Source: Macropodus opercularis (lineage: Eukaryota > Chordata > Actinopteri > Anabantiformes > Osphronemidae). Taken from it: a stretch of 64,000 nt of DNA. The position numbers and the translations under genes are program-made. The stretch lies in NCBI GenBank assembly GCA_030770545.1, contig CM061106.1, positions 17,071,001 to 17,135,000 on the forward strand, read 5' to 3'. Under the pieces are notes generated by a model. That model made no database searches. It was given only the letters and a program-made list of their open reading frames with translations, and was not told the origin of the DNA. This document shows, one piece after another, positions 1 to 10,779 of the stretch; positions within the stretch are counted from its first letter, which is position 1; each line of letters starts with the position of its first letter.

Positions 1-1971
1 AAGCTAGATGCCACAGGTCAGCGATGGGTTGCTATGCTGTCAGTGTTTGACTTTGACATCCGATACAGAAGGGGACGGAGTAATTCAAATGCTGATGCTC
101 TTTCGCGGATGTCTCACCAGGAGGTCACACAGGCACTGCAATCTTGCCCACAGCTAGTGAAGGACAAAAAACTGAGTCAAGACAAGATGGAAGTTACCCC
201 AAGTCCAGATATTGCTGTCCATGATGGCCAGGCATCCAGTCGGGCTCTGGAGGATGGCGATCCATATGCGGATGTGGGTACGGAGTCCCTCCCAGCCATG
301 ACGAAACAGGAAATTCGAGCAGAGCAGAAGGGAGACCCGGTAATTGGGCCAGTGTTACACTTCAGAAGCAGAAATTTCAAGCCTAGTCGGACAACAAGGT
401 CGACTGGGGACGCACACCTACGCCACCTCTTAAAAGAGTGGAAGAAGTTGGTGGTAAAGGATGGAATTCTTTACCGCTGTGTCAGAGATGGCTCGAGAGG
501 TGCAGTCGAGCAGCTTGTTCTGCCTGAGACGCTACGCACCTTAGTCAAGACTGCTCTTCATAATGACTCGGGGCACTTGGGAATAGAGAGAACATTGCAG
601 ATGATAAGAGAAAGGTTTTACTGGCCAAGAATGTTCCAAGATGTCAAATCCTGGTGCGAGAAGTGCCAGAGGTGCTGCCTCCGGAAGACACCTACATCAG
701 GTCTTAAAGCACCTCTCGTAAGCATCCACAGCAGTGCCCCTATGGAGCTGGTATGTGTGGACTTTCTCACCCTGGAGAAGTCAAAGGGTGGTATAGAAAA
801 TGTGCTTGTTGTTACAGACCATTTCTCTCGCTTTGCACAGGCCTACCCCACTAGAGACCAGAAAGCACGCACGGTGGCCCGAGTGCTATGGAAGAACTTT
901 TTTAGTCGATTTGGTTTTCCTGCAAAACTACATGCAGACCAAGGACGCAATTTTGAAAGTGCTATTGTGAGAGAGTTGTGTAGGTGTACCGGCATCGCAA
1001 AGACCCGCACCACCCCCTACCACCCTCAGGGTAATGGAACTACTGAAAGGTTTAATCGAACTCTATTAAATATGCTGGGGACCTTGGAGCCACACTTGAA
1101 GCCCAGCTGGCCTGAGTATGTAGATGCCATGACACATGCATACAACTGTACGCAGCACGATTCTACTGGCTATACGCCGCATTACCTAATGTTTGGTAGA
1201 CACCCTAGGCTGCCGGTGGACCTGATCTTTGGGCTTTCCTCCAAAGGTGAGCAGCACGGTTACAGTGAGTATGTCCAGAATCTCCACAACTGTTTGGTAC
1301 ATGCCTATGCTAGAGCCGATGAGATGTCCCGGCAGGCAAAGAGAGAGCAGAAGAAGTACTATGACCAAAAGGTAAAGAACCAAGTCTTCACTCCAGGGGA
1401 TAGGGTTATGGTCAAAATATGTCATGTGGAGGGGCGGCAGAAACTAGGTGATAGATGGGAATCTTGTCCATACATTGTGGTCAAGAAACAACCTCACATC
1501 CCCGTGTATGTGGTCCGTGCAGAGAACGGTGGGGCTGAGAGAGTGGTCCATCGCAACCTTCTTACACAATGCATGTTTCTCCCAGTGGAACAAGCTGGTG
1601 AAATAGCAGGGGAGGACAGTGAGCATGAGTTGGAAGAATGTGAGGTGGATGTGGCGTTGGATGGGGAGGACGTGGAGAGACAGCCAGAGGATACCGAGAC
1701 TGCTGCATCCCACAATGGACACACAGCTTCAGAGAACGAAGAGGAGGAGGAAGGAGAAGTGGGAGTGGAGATTGAATCGGAGGAAGGTGCCAGTGTGGTC
1801 GCACCCACAGAGGGTCCGAGGAGGAACCCTGCCAGGAACCGGCGTCCCCCAGAGAAGCTATGTTTGGAGTCTCGTGTTGTGCAGCAGGAGAGTGAGGAAC
1901 AGAGAATACAAAGAGGGTGGAGGTTGTGGCAAAGGGTCAAGGCAAGACGAGCAGCGCGTCTCAGCTGATGG
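1..1971 (+). pseudogene. Ty3/gypsy retrotransposon pol, 3' part (RNase H end, integrase), cut by window edge
   Basis: The frame is open from base 1 to a stop at 1969-1971, so the 5' part of the polyprotein lies outside the window. The first residues (FDFDIRYRRGRSNSNADALS) are the typical end of a gypsy RNase H domain. The integrase zinc-binding module follows (HNDSGH, then CEKCQRC). The catalytic core shows D,D35E: Asp in VCVDF (codon at 760-762), Asp in HADQG (937-939) and Glu in TTERFN (1045-1047), with 35 residues between the last two. A GPY/F-like module (RWESCPYIVV) comes next, then an acidic tail and a basic C-terminus. Integrase inserts the element's cDNA into host DNA. No stop or frameshift is visible, so the copy looks young; whether it is functional cannot be judged without its 5' half. 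Confidence 0.93.
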
Positions 1972-2049
1972 CTCACCACACTCCATAAAGGTGTATTAGG
2001 TTTAGGTGGGACAGATGGCTGAGGCGCCATCAATTAAACAAGAGGTGAA

Positions 2050-2740
2050 TGTAGGACAGTGGTTTATAAAGTGACCGCTAGGTGTCGCTGTTTTGTGGGT
2101 CTGGAGGTGCATTGTCCCTTACAGGACACCTTACTCCCAGACCCGTTGCATTCTGGGTGCCGCAATGTTTTTTTTATGTGTTTCGTTGCTTCTGTTGGAA
2201 GGTGAGCACCCGCTAAAGCACCCGACATTATCGGGCAACATCTTAAGTTCTGCCCTCCGTTGGGGGCACATATTTAGTTCCTCCATAATATAAGAGGTTA
2301 AGCTATGTTGTGGCATAAGTATGAAGTAAGGGAATTGGTCTATTTATGGTTTGCTGTAAGCTAATTAGATGTATAATTTAACTGGTTTCCACATGGAGTC
2401 ACAGTAATTTTGCCTCAGTTGTTAAGAAACGTTTTGTTTAGTTTTCTTTCTGCATAAGTGTCCCATGATAGTTTCTATTTACTGATGGATATGATTTTCT
2501 TTTGTCTATATATGTTTTTTTTGATGTGTTTCGTTGCTTCTGTTGGAAGACGACACGTGACATCAATAAAGTGAAGCCAATAAGTCCCGGCCGCATCAGA
2601 ACTCTCAGCGTCTGGTGTCTTCGTAACACACCCATTCCCCACCACAATAAGATCACACCTTCACACAACGCAGACAACCAGGGGAACGTGGACGAATGGC
2701 GACTCCAGCAAAGACGCGTTGCAGGACGAGAGGGGTTACA
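2050..2740 (+). mobile_element. 3' LTR of the gypsy element
   Basis: A 691-bp stretch begins TGTAGGACAG and ends GGGGTTACA, 79 bp after the pol stop, just downstream of a purine-rich tract (aagaggtgaa). It has a TATA-like box (tttataaa, about 2062-2069) and an AATAAA near 2567. The motif gtgtttcgttgcttctgttg occurs twice (near 2177 and 2525), so part of the LTR is internally duplicated. The first copy ends in a splice-donor-like GGAAG|GTGAGC. The 5' LTR lies outside the window, so the boundaries are inferred from the TG...CA ends. Confidence 0.75.
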
Positions 2741-2742
2741 CT

Positions 2743-2955
2743 TACCTTTACTAAAACATAAGCCGAACCCAACTTATCTTAACCTAACTTAATACACAGG
2801 AACACAACGTAATTTAACTTTACTTATATTAACCTACATTAGTATATTTAAGACCAAACCAAACTTAATTAATCTTGACTTTACTTAATACACAGAAAGT
2901 CAACTTAACCTACTGTATCTTAACTTAACCTACTGTAACTTCACTTAACTCTAGA
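2743..2955. repeat. AACTTAACCT-type low-complexity repeat
   Basis: An irregular tandem array of the words ACTTAACCT, AACTTAAT and CTACTGTA, interspersed with ACACAGG and ACACAGAAAGT. It begins right after the gypsy LTR and ends before the lectin duplicon. It resembles a degenerate short-unit satellite. No coding potential is seen. Confidence 0.6.
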
Positions 2956-3900
2956 TAAAATGAGTCCAGCGCCTGCTGGACATAAAGGATCTGGGTCCTG
3001 CCTCTTCACCATCAACCTGTAACCTGCTCCTCTCTGTTTCAGAGGGAGCATATACTCTAGACCTTAGAGACACTGGTGGATGTGCAGTCGCAGCAGCAGG
3101 AATCTTCTTCAGGTCTCTCACGCTACTCCTCCACGCTTCAACCTTCCAGGCCAAGACTTGCCTGACAAGACTGTGACTAAACTAGTCAGAGTTGCTGTCA
3201 TCAGTCCAGCCTGAGTGGTAAAGACCCATCCAGTGGGTAGAGCATCTGAGGCCTGTCGAAGTAGACGGCTGAGGTTCCTCGAGGCTGTCCTCAGCATCCA
3301 CACGATGCTGTACTTACCTGCTCCAGGTCACTCTCTTCCCTGCTCCTATGCGATGGAAAAAACCATGCGGATTCCAGTGATTCTTTTAATCTTAGTCACT
3401 TTATTAACACCAACCAAAAATACAAAAACGCAGGGAGAACAGTGATGAAAATAAAACTAGAATTCAAACACAAAACACGCCTGATTCCAGGATGTGAAGC
3501 AGGAGGGGAGAGGGGAACTCAAAGCGAGCCGTTTCGGCTGTAATTCAGTTGTCCAGGAAACAGAGTGAATTCGAGTCGGGTGAAGCCTACAGCACTCAGA
3601 GAGCCAGGAGTCAGGTAGCGAACCACAGAGCTAACTCAGAATATCAGTGAGTTGTCTAGACGGGGTGAAACTTGAAACAGTTCCTTGATGGGTTCGAGAG
3701 GCGAGAGCAAGACAAAGCAAGGAAACTCTAGACTCACAGTTCTGGTGAAGAAAGACGAGATGTTCCAGCAGCTGAGGGCTCTGTCGACGTAGACGATTCC
3801 GGCAAGAGCGTGCCTGTGAACGGGGCTTATGAAGGGAGTTCGTTCACAAGGGACAGGTGTTTATTTAATAGACGTTGCGTCAACACTACACACGTTTGTC
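2956..3900. other. Non-coding 3' flank of lectin L1
   Basis: I find no convincing exon here. Bases 3200-3330 (gaggttcctcgaggctgtcc) recur in altered form at 22400-22530, and 3690-3790 recur at 22690-22770, so the stretch belongs to the duplicated unit. A few AATAAA/TTTATT words are present. The TTTATT at about 3861 would be a polyadenylation signal for the minus-strand lectin. Confidence 0.5.
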
Positions 3901-3901
3901 A

Positions 3902-5714
3902 TCAGGAAACAATGTCAATCGGTTTCTCACACATCCAGTTTCTGGTAGTTGTGTAATATCCATTTGTCCATTTCCCATCTCGATCACAGTAAACTACATC
4001 ATACGCACTTGGGGAACCTTCAATTTTTCCTGACGAACTGAACCTGTGGGACAAATAAATGGTTTTAAATCGTTTACACATCGTCTCTTGAAATTTTTCC
4101 ATTTATCCTGTTTATGAGCCTTGACCTGAAAAGCGTCATGAGAATAATAATAACGACAAGTGAAAGTGACATAGAAATAAAAGTGTCTCACGTCTGAGTC
4201 GGTGCTGATCCGTTCACCCAGGTCCACTCATACTTAGATCCTGTTCGGTTTCATTTTCTTTGCAGACCGATCCAGAACTGTTCATTCAAAGTCAGGCTTG
4301 TGACAAAGTTGTAAGAGACGACAGGAGACTGTGATCGTTTCTAAATTCACACAGAAAACACAGGAAAACACAGTCAAACACAGTAAAACACAGCAACACA
4401 CTCGCCTGCTCCTCTCGGGTCTGACAATCTTTCCTGCTCTCAAACCAACTTTTCTTCTCAGATGACTTTGAATAACAACTTGACCCAAATCTATTCCATC
4501 CTCTAGGACAAAACATTGCTTCTTTGAACAGTTTCAGACAGTTTTCATTGTATAATTTCACATTTGCATATTTATGGTTGTTACATTAGTTCATTATTCA
4601 TCATTAGTTACTGTTCACAGCAGTAATATCCACCAAAAACATCTCCACACTTGTAAAATGTTGATTTAAATCTTCTCACCATTGATCTGATGCTTTAGCT
4701 TCTTCACATCGTCCAGTAACTTGCTCTGATTTTCACTCAGCACTTTGTAACTGACCAGTAACTCGCTGTGGTTGTTGGACCTGCTCCCATTGATCTGATG
4801 CTTCAGCTTCTTCACTTCGTCCAGTAACTTGTTGGACCTGCTCTGCAGCTGCTCATTCTCCAAAGTCACTGAAACATCTGCTCAGAAACAAAATGAAGAA
4901 GCAGAAATGTCTCATCATCGTTACAGGAGTGAAGCACAGTTGAGTTCAGTTCAAGCACAGCAGGGTTTGGGTGACAGCTGAGTTCACCAGAGGTCAAACC
5001 CTCTTCATGCAAACACACTGGAATCACTTCTGTCCAGATCAGAGTCGGCCAGAAGACGAGGCGTCACCTCCAGGGACTGAGAGGCTTCACCTGCTGGAGA
5101 TCAGCTGTTACTGCCACTGTCTGTCCTCTGGACAAACTCACCCACAGAAACATCACATGGATCTGAGACTGAAGCTCATGTTCTGACTCTACAGCCTTAA
5201 TAAACGTTGACTTTCAGTCTGTCTTACACATGATGTGGACCAATGACTTTTAGTTTGTTTCTGTTTTACTTTGAAAGTCCACTAGGCCTTCTTCCTGTTC
5301 AGTGGGGACTGTTTTGGTCCCAGTCCTCAGCTCCACAGCTGTTTGCTGAGCCTCCACACACACGTTCCAACAGTAACAGACTACATTCATCAGCCTGATG
5401 CTTAGACCTGACGTAACTTCCTGCTATGAGCAGCTCAAAGTGGACCAGATACTCACAGCGAGTGATGAACCCGGCCAGAATCAGCAGATACAGAACAGCC
5501 AGAGACGCCGTGAAAGCTCTCAACCAGCTTCTTTTGACCTGTGAATGCTTCGTCTCCCTGGTTGGTTCTACAGAGACCAAACACACACAGGTACCACTGA
5601 GAAACTCTTCTGGACCAGCTGCAGCTCACCACAACTTTTCCTCCACCGTCTCCATGTTGAACACTCACCAGCTGGTTCTGAGCCAACGTCATGGTCCTGT
5701 TTTCCTTCCTCCAT
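3902..5714 (-). pseudogene. Lectin L1: CD209/CLEC4-like type II C-type lectin receptor, decayed
   Basis: Six exons match the intact copies in order: cytoplasmic exon 5669-5714 (MEEGKQDHDVGSEPA), transmembrane exon near 5456-5570, coiled-coil stalk 4666-4869 (heptads such as KLLDEVKKLKHQ), two central CTLD exons (about 4400-4520 and 4190-4308), and last CTLD exon 3902-4043 ending NWMCEKPIDIVS. Three lesions are visible. Codon 4251-4253 is TGA where sister copies have TGG. The acceptor before the WIGL exon reads TTAC instead of TTAG. About 30 bp encoding the core strand (SDLVVIS in sister copies) is deleted. The family comprises type II membrane receptors of leukocytes. This copy should not make a folded lectin domain. 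Confidence 0.85.
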
Positions 5715-5729
5715 GTTGAGGAGCTAAAG

Positions 5730-6084
5730 AGCTGAAACCTGAAGGAGCCTCTCTGTGACCAGTCTCCACCGTCTGAGGCAGGAAGCTACACTACAGATAC
5801 TTTACACTCTGGACCGGCCTCAGACACGTCTGTCAGGTCCGTCTTCCTCTTCTAAATGAACACAGCAGGAAAAAGCAGATCACGTGTTTGTCACAGGAAG
5901 AGTGAATGAAGAGTGTGAATTTCTAGATATTTATAGTTTCTCTGTCTCTGAGCAATAAACAAACTCTGGTTTGTTTTTTTTGTTTCTGTCTGAACTGAAC
6001 CAAGTTCTGTTGCATTAGTGTTGAGCCTACAGAACCGTTTAGTCAGACTGTTTTCAGCCTGCATTCTGCTTTTTTGCTTCCACA
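5730..6084. other. 5' flank of lectin L1
   Basis: This flank is shared almost base for base with 12670-12980 and 39300-39610 (words such as ggaccggcctcag, gaatttctagatatttatag and ctttcctttgtttg). The sharing marks it as the upstream or promoter segment of the MEEG-type lectin unit. No exon is seen. Confidence 0.55.
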
Positions 6085-6690
6085 AGGCTGAATGACTTAA
6101 ATTGGCAGAACAAATTGCAGCCGGTTTTCAGAATATCCTTATCTTCTCTGCATTGTTTCCAGTGACCCCCAACAAAAATTTGGACTGTATCAATTATGTT
6201 CATTATAATGTATTACACTTATCTAATTTTACCTGTGACGCCATAGAAGGTCTCTCAGATCAACTCGCCCCAGCCTCCCTCATGGCAGTACAGAGTAGGT
6301 TGGCCTTAGATATGCTGTTGGCAGAGAAGGGTGGTGTGTGTGTGCTATGTTCAGAGAGATGTGCTGCACATTCATTCCCAATAACACGGCCCCAGATGGT
6401 TCAGTGACAAAGGCTCTATAAGGTTTGAGAACACTCTCAAAAACAATGCATGAGCACTCAGGTGTGGACAACCCCCTGGAGGAATGGATGACCTTGCTCG
6501 GCCGGTGGAAAGGTTTGATAATCTCTATTTTGCTATCTATAGCTACATTTAAAGCCATTTTAGTTACATGCGGTTGTTGTTGTATCCTACGTATTTGTGC
6601 TTTGTGTACTCGATTGATTACCACTGCTGTCCAAGGACAGGACACAGAGGACATGATGATGCCCCTGCTGGGGAAGACCTGCAGATGACG
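6085..6690 (+). pseudogene. Endogenous retrovirus env fragment (TM subunit region), copy 1
   Basis: Two reading frames, 6102-6407 and 6425-6688, together cover the transmembrane subunit of a gamma-type retroviral envelope. Visible parts are an asparagine/tyrosine-rich stretch before the ectodomain, an immunosuppressive-like segment ending in AEKGGVC, a C-x6-C motif whose adjacent second cysteine is lost (CVLCSERCA), a hydrophobic membrane anchor near 6515-6590, and a cysteine-rich end (TCGCCC). The frame breaks between the halves and no surface subunit or LTR is present. It is a dead remnant, related to those at 28690-30101 and 39690-40025. Confidence 0.8.
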
Positions 6691-6779
6691 GGGTGGACGA
6701 AGATCCTGCTCAGTTGAGATTGGAGATAATTGAGTGATCTCAATGTTTCTGTACGTTAAAAGGTGTGTGAAAAACAAGT

Positions 6780-7440
6780 GAGAAGTCGAGTCAGTTTCTG
6801 CATGAAGTAGATACATTTTAATGAGGAATGTTAGAATAAGTTATGTGCCAAGGACAACTCTTGATCACCTGGAGCAGACGAGGAGACGCTGATCACATTT
6901 ATCTGTTAGGAGCAGCTCAGCCTGGTTGTCATGGTAACGAACCACAGTCCTATGTGGTGACTTCCTTCCATCATATTGGAAACAGTGATATGTTGTCATT
7001 CTCTCATGTGACCCTGCTCCTAACACTGAACTGCATCTAACCATGGACACAGAACCTGGACGGGTCACCGGCACATAGACACAAAACCGTTTAGATCCAC
7101 CGCTGATCTGAGCATCGTGACTGAGGGAGGAACCACATAACCTCCAACAGTATCTTATCAGGTCCACGTTTTCAGATAATTTAATCTTCTTTACTCAGGG
7201 AACCAGTAAAGTCACGTTAGTTCCAGCAACCTGACAGCAGCTGCTTCTGTTTCTGGCAGCTGAAGTGTTAGAGAGCTAGTGTTGACAGCACTGCTGTCCT
7301 GGACCTGCCGCTGGAATCTGGTCAGTACCAGAGGATTTGTCAACGGTGGCTGACGCTGCTTCTGCTGAAGTGAACGAGAGCTGAGTCGAGCGTCCGACGA
7401 ACCGATCTGGTTCTGGTCCAGATCTACGCTGAGCACACAA
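6780..7440. other. Upstream flank of SRCR gene S1
   Basis: Bases 6868-6990 (gaggagacgctgatcacatt, then cagcctggttgtcatggtaa) recur at 41945-42030. The minus strand carries a short protein-like run (HDNQAELLL) in both places, but no splice structure supports an exon. The stretch directly precedes the S1 signal-peptide exon and probably contains its promoter. No TATA box stands out. Confidence 0.4.
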
Positions 7441-7469
7441 GGGTCCGACAGGCTGAGACTAAGCTGGAC

Positions 7470-9793
7470 ATGGATCAGCTGCTGCTGCTGCTGCTGTGCA
7501 GCTCAGGTACGACTCTGCTCCACACGCTGGATGAAGCAAAGACACATTCTTCAAGCTTTCACCCAGCAGATCCACAGTCAAAACAGCTTATATTTGTATT
7601 CATTGACATTTGTTCACGTTTGCTGCGGCTGCGTCTGTCAGAGCAGCCACACGATTCACGTCACAAACCCACTGATGTCTAAAGTGATGTCAGTGTTGGT
7701 GTCTCTGGCTGCAGTGGCCTGTAGACAGATGCAGAGACAGGAGACGCTGGTTGTGTCCTAGCAGCTGTTCTCTGCCTTTATTCAACAGACATATGTCACA
7801 TTGGTCCTGACTGTTATCAGTGACTCAGCATGAAGCCAACATCCCATTTAACCTACGTATTAATGAAGGCTTTTACTGATGACGCTCTGCTCGCTCTGAT
7901 GACATCAGGTTGGTGGGAGGAGACAGTCGCTGTTCAGTGAACTGGAGATGAAACATGGAGGAGACTGGAAACCAGTGTTTGGATGAAGGCAGCAGCTGTT
8001 ACTGTAGGAAGGAGACACGAGTCCTCAATCAGACCTGTGTGGAGGATCAGGTCTGACTGTTTTCAGTCTGGATCTGCTCTGAGGGAGTGTGTAGAATCAT
8101 CTAACGATTACTTCATCGTAAACCTCACCTGCTCAGGTGAGCTCATCAGTGACATCATCTGGCCACGTAGAAACACTCAGACACATGTTTTCTTTATTAC
8201 CTGTCAGACATTTACTATCAGGACTGGAGCATCTGTGCTGATGTCTGGTGTTTCCCATGATGCCCTGTGGTTTCACAGCAGGTAGAGAATCTGCAGCCTT
8301 GGTCTCATGAGCCCATCGTTTACACTCATGCTGTGATTATCAGAGCTGAAAATGAACCTGCCGCTGCTCAGTGAACCTTCAGTACATCAGACATGAAATG
8401 TGACTGTGCTGTTAGAGTTTGTGCTTCAGCTGTGGATGATGGACTGATGTTGTTTCTGAGTCGAGTTTGTTTCAGGACGTCTGTTGTCTCTTCTCTCCAG
8501 ACTCTGTCAGGCTGCTGGATGGTCCTGGTCTGTGTTCAGGCAGACTGGAGGTCCGGTCCAACCAGCGCTGGTCCTCACTGTGTGAAGCTGACTTTGACCA
8601 GCAGGATGCAGAGGTGGTCTGTAGGCAGCTTGGCTGTGGGGCTCCTTCAGCCCTCCAGGGGGGGCTCTATGGAGAAGTGGAGGCTCCAGCGTGGTCCACA
8701 GAGTTCCAGTGTGGAGGCCACGAGTCTGCTCTGCTGGACTGTAGAAGCTCAGACTCAGCTAGAACCACCTGCTCACCTGGCAAAGCTGCTGGACTCACCT
8801 GCTCAGGTAGACGAGGAGCTGCAGCTTGGATCTGGTTCATTTCTGCTCTAGTGAAGGTCACTATGATGTTTGACTGATGACGCTCTGCTTTCTGTTCAGA
8901 ACCTGATGACATCAGGTTGGTGGGAGGAGACAGTCGCTGTGAAGGTGAACTGGAGCTGAAACATGAAGCAGACTGGAAACAAGTGTCTGGATCTGACTGG
9001 ACCCTGAAGAAAGCAACGGTTGCCTGTAGAGAGCTGGACTGTGGTTCTGCTGTTACTGTAGAAGAGAGAAGAAAGTCCTCACGCAGACCTGTGTGGAGGA
9101 TCAGGTCTGACTGTGTTCAGTCTGGATCTGCTCTCAGGGAGTGTGTAACATCATCTGACTATCCCTGTTCAGGTGAGCTCATCAGTGACATCATTGCTAA
9201 CATTTCTTAGAGGGATCCTTCCTCTGTTCCATTAACAGTTATTTGCTTCCACTGGACTCTTCATAGATTCTGACCTTCACCTTGTTAGTGACATCACACC
9301 AGTGGCATAATTTTTTTTAACACATTTCATCTTCTATTTGTTTACAGACCTGCTGCTTCAGCCAATCGTCTCTCTTTCCTCTGTGGATGGGGTCTCCCAG
9401 GCCAACAGGGGTTCCAGGTATTCAAAGGTTCCAGCTTCACAATCAGCTGCTCCATCCAGCCACAGTACCCAGGAGGCTCCTTCCAGCTCACCTTCACCTC
9501 CTCCCCCTCTAATTCAGAACACACCCACACCCAGCCAGCTGTCAATTGGCATTGAGCTGGTGAACTACCCGCTGGGTGTTGGTGCAGCTGAAGGGGAAGG
9601 AGCTCGGGGAGCAGAGGACGACCTCCAAGGAGTTCACCTCACGTCCAGAGGGCGGTTTGAGTCATTTGGTCCCGACGCCACCTTTAAACGATGTCGTCCA
9701 GACGCCTGCTTCGCTTGCTTCACGCTGCTTTACTCGTCTCCCTTTGGAGGGTTTGACTTGGATAAAAGGGCTTCTCTGAGATGTGTAATGTAA
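7470..9793 (+). CDS. SRCR gene S1: signal peptide, two SRCR domains, frameshifted Ig-like exon
   Basis: Exon 1 (7470-7506) encodes a signal peptide, MDQLLLLLLCSS, before donor G|GTACG. Exon 2 (8501-8806) is an SRCR domain (DSVRLLDGPGLCSGRLEV ... CRQLGCG ... CGGHESALLDC) with eight cysteines, as in group B. Exon 3 (8900-9172) is a second SRCR domain (DIRLVGGDSRCEGELEL) with six cysteines. Exon 4 starts at 9348. All junctions are phase 1. Exon 4 begins DLLLQP but loses 4 bp near 9402 relative to 42178, which shifts an Ig-like region (GSSFTISCSIQPQYPGGSFQ in another frame) out of frame. The shifted frame still stays open to 9793, so a secreted protein of about 353 residues is possible. SRCR proteins bind microbial or cell-surface ligands. 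It may be a pseudogene. Transcripts are needed to choose. Confidence 0.72.
7905..8140 (+). pseudogene. Degenerate SRCR exon inside S1 intron 1
   Basis: The bases from catcaggttggtgggaggag to gtgtgtagaatcatctaacg match S1 exon 3, but with internal deletions and stops. The acceptor just before it (ttctgttcag in exon 3) is missing. It is a relic of a third SRCR domain. Confidence 0.7.
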
Positions 9794-9799
9794 TGGAAC

Positions 9800-10500
9800 C
9801 TTCACTGTTACACACATAACAACAGCGCACAACAAATAAACACATTAAAACTCCTGAACATAATTCTATTCTAAATCACAAACAGTGAGACAGTGGCCGC
9901 ACCCATAATACTTCCATAACATTATGGCGCTATATATGATGTATTATTTTCATTTTTTTTATTTTTGATGAATTCCATCTCAAGAATGTCTTCTGAGTTT
10001 TCAATTGTATAAAAATGCTGAAAAGAGGGTAAAATTCAAATCCAGACTTGATGATGATCATCTTCAAGCCAGACTGAGGGTCTCAAGCCAAATGTGGGAA
10101 TGTGAGGACCAGGTCTGCTCCTCGTCTCTTGGTGGCCACGCCCCCACGACAGGTCGCTATTAAGAGGTTAAATGTTAGCAACGACCATAAAACACGTGAG
10201 ACACATTTTCTATCCACATCATTTGTACATTATTATAAACAATACATCACGAAGCAGAAAATATTCTTTGAGCTGCTGCAGGTTCCTTTGTATCCAAAAA
10301 GAGCCATATTAATACGATAAACCGTCGACAGTTGCCATGACGATGTCTGGTCCAGACCTGGTGGTCTCGGCTGAGGCCAGTGGACCGTTAAGCAGCGCAG
10401 CAGGCTGATGAGTGAGTCTGTGCCTTCAGTTGAACGTGAGGACGATTGTGCAGCTCATATCAACTGATGGTCTGACCAGCTCTGCTCAGATGCAAGTTTC
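9800..10500. other. Spacer between S1 and L2, duplicated at 36450-37130
   Basis: The stretch is nearly identical to 36450-37130: gtggccgcacccataatact, cattatggcgctatatatga, gtggccacgcccccacgaca and gacgattgtgcagctcatat all recur. No exon is seen. It ends in the 3' flank of lectin L2. A shortened copy lies at 42240-42450. Confidence 0.6.
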
Positions 10501-10523
10501 TCTTCCTGCCTCACGGCTCACTA

Positions 10524-10542
10524 CACACACACACACACACAG
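10524..10542. repeat. CA microsatellite in the lectin 3' flank
   Basis: This short (CA)n tract sits between gcctcacggctcacta and gaggcgttttcacactgcag. The same tract recurs in every lectin unit (33728-33778, 37182-37202) and is split in two at 42455-42486 and 55425-55465. Confidence 0.85.
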
Positions 10543-10779
10543 AGGCGTTTTCACACTGCAGCTGTGTTGATTGTTCTGTGTTGACGCGCTGCTGTTCCCT
10601 GTAGATGTCAGCGCTCCTGCCTCTCATCACCGGACTCACCTGCTCGTCACCTGCTGGGATGTGGAGGTCGACTGAAGTGAAGTCAAGGTTTACTCCTCCC
10701 ACAGTAAACAAAGCATGAGCATTTATTCAGACATGTTTATTTTCAGTGTCAATGATGTCAACACCACACACAATTGTCA

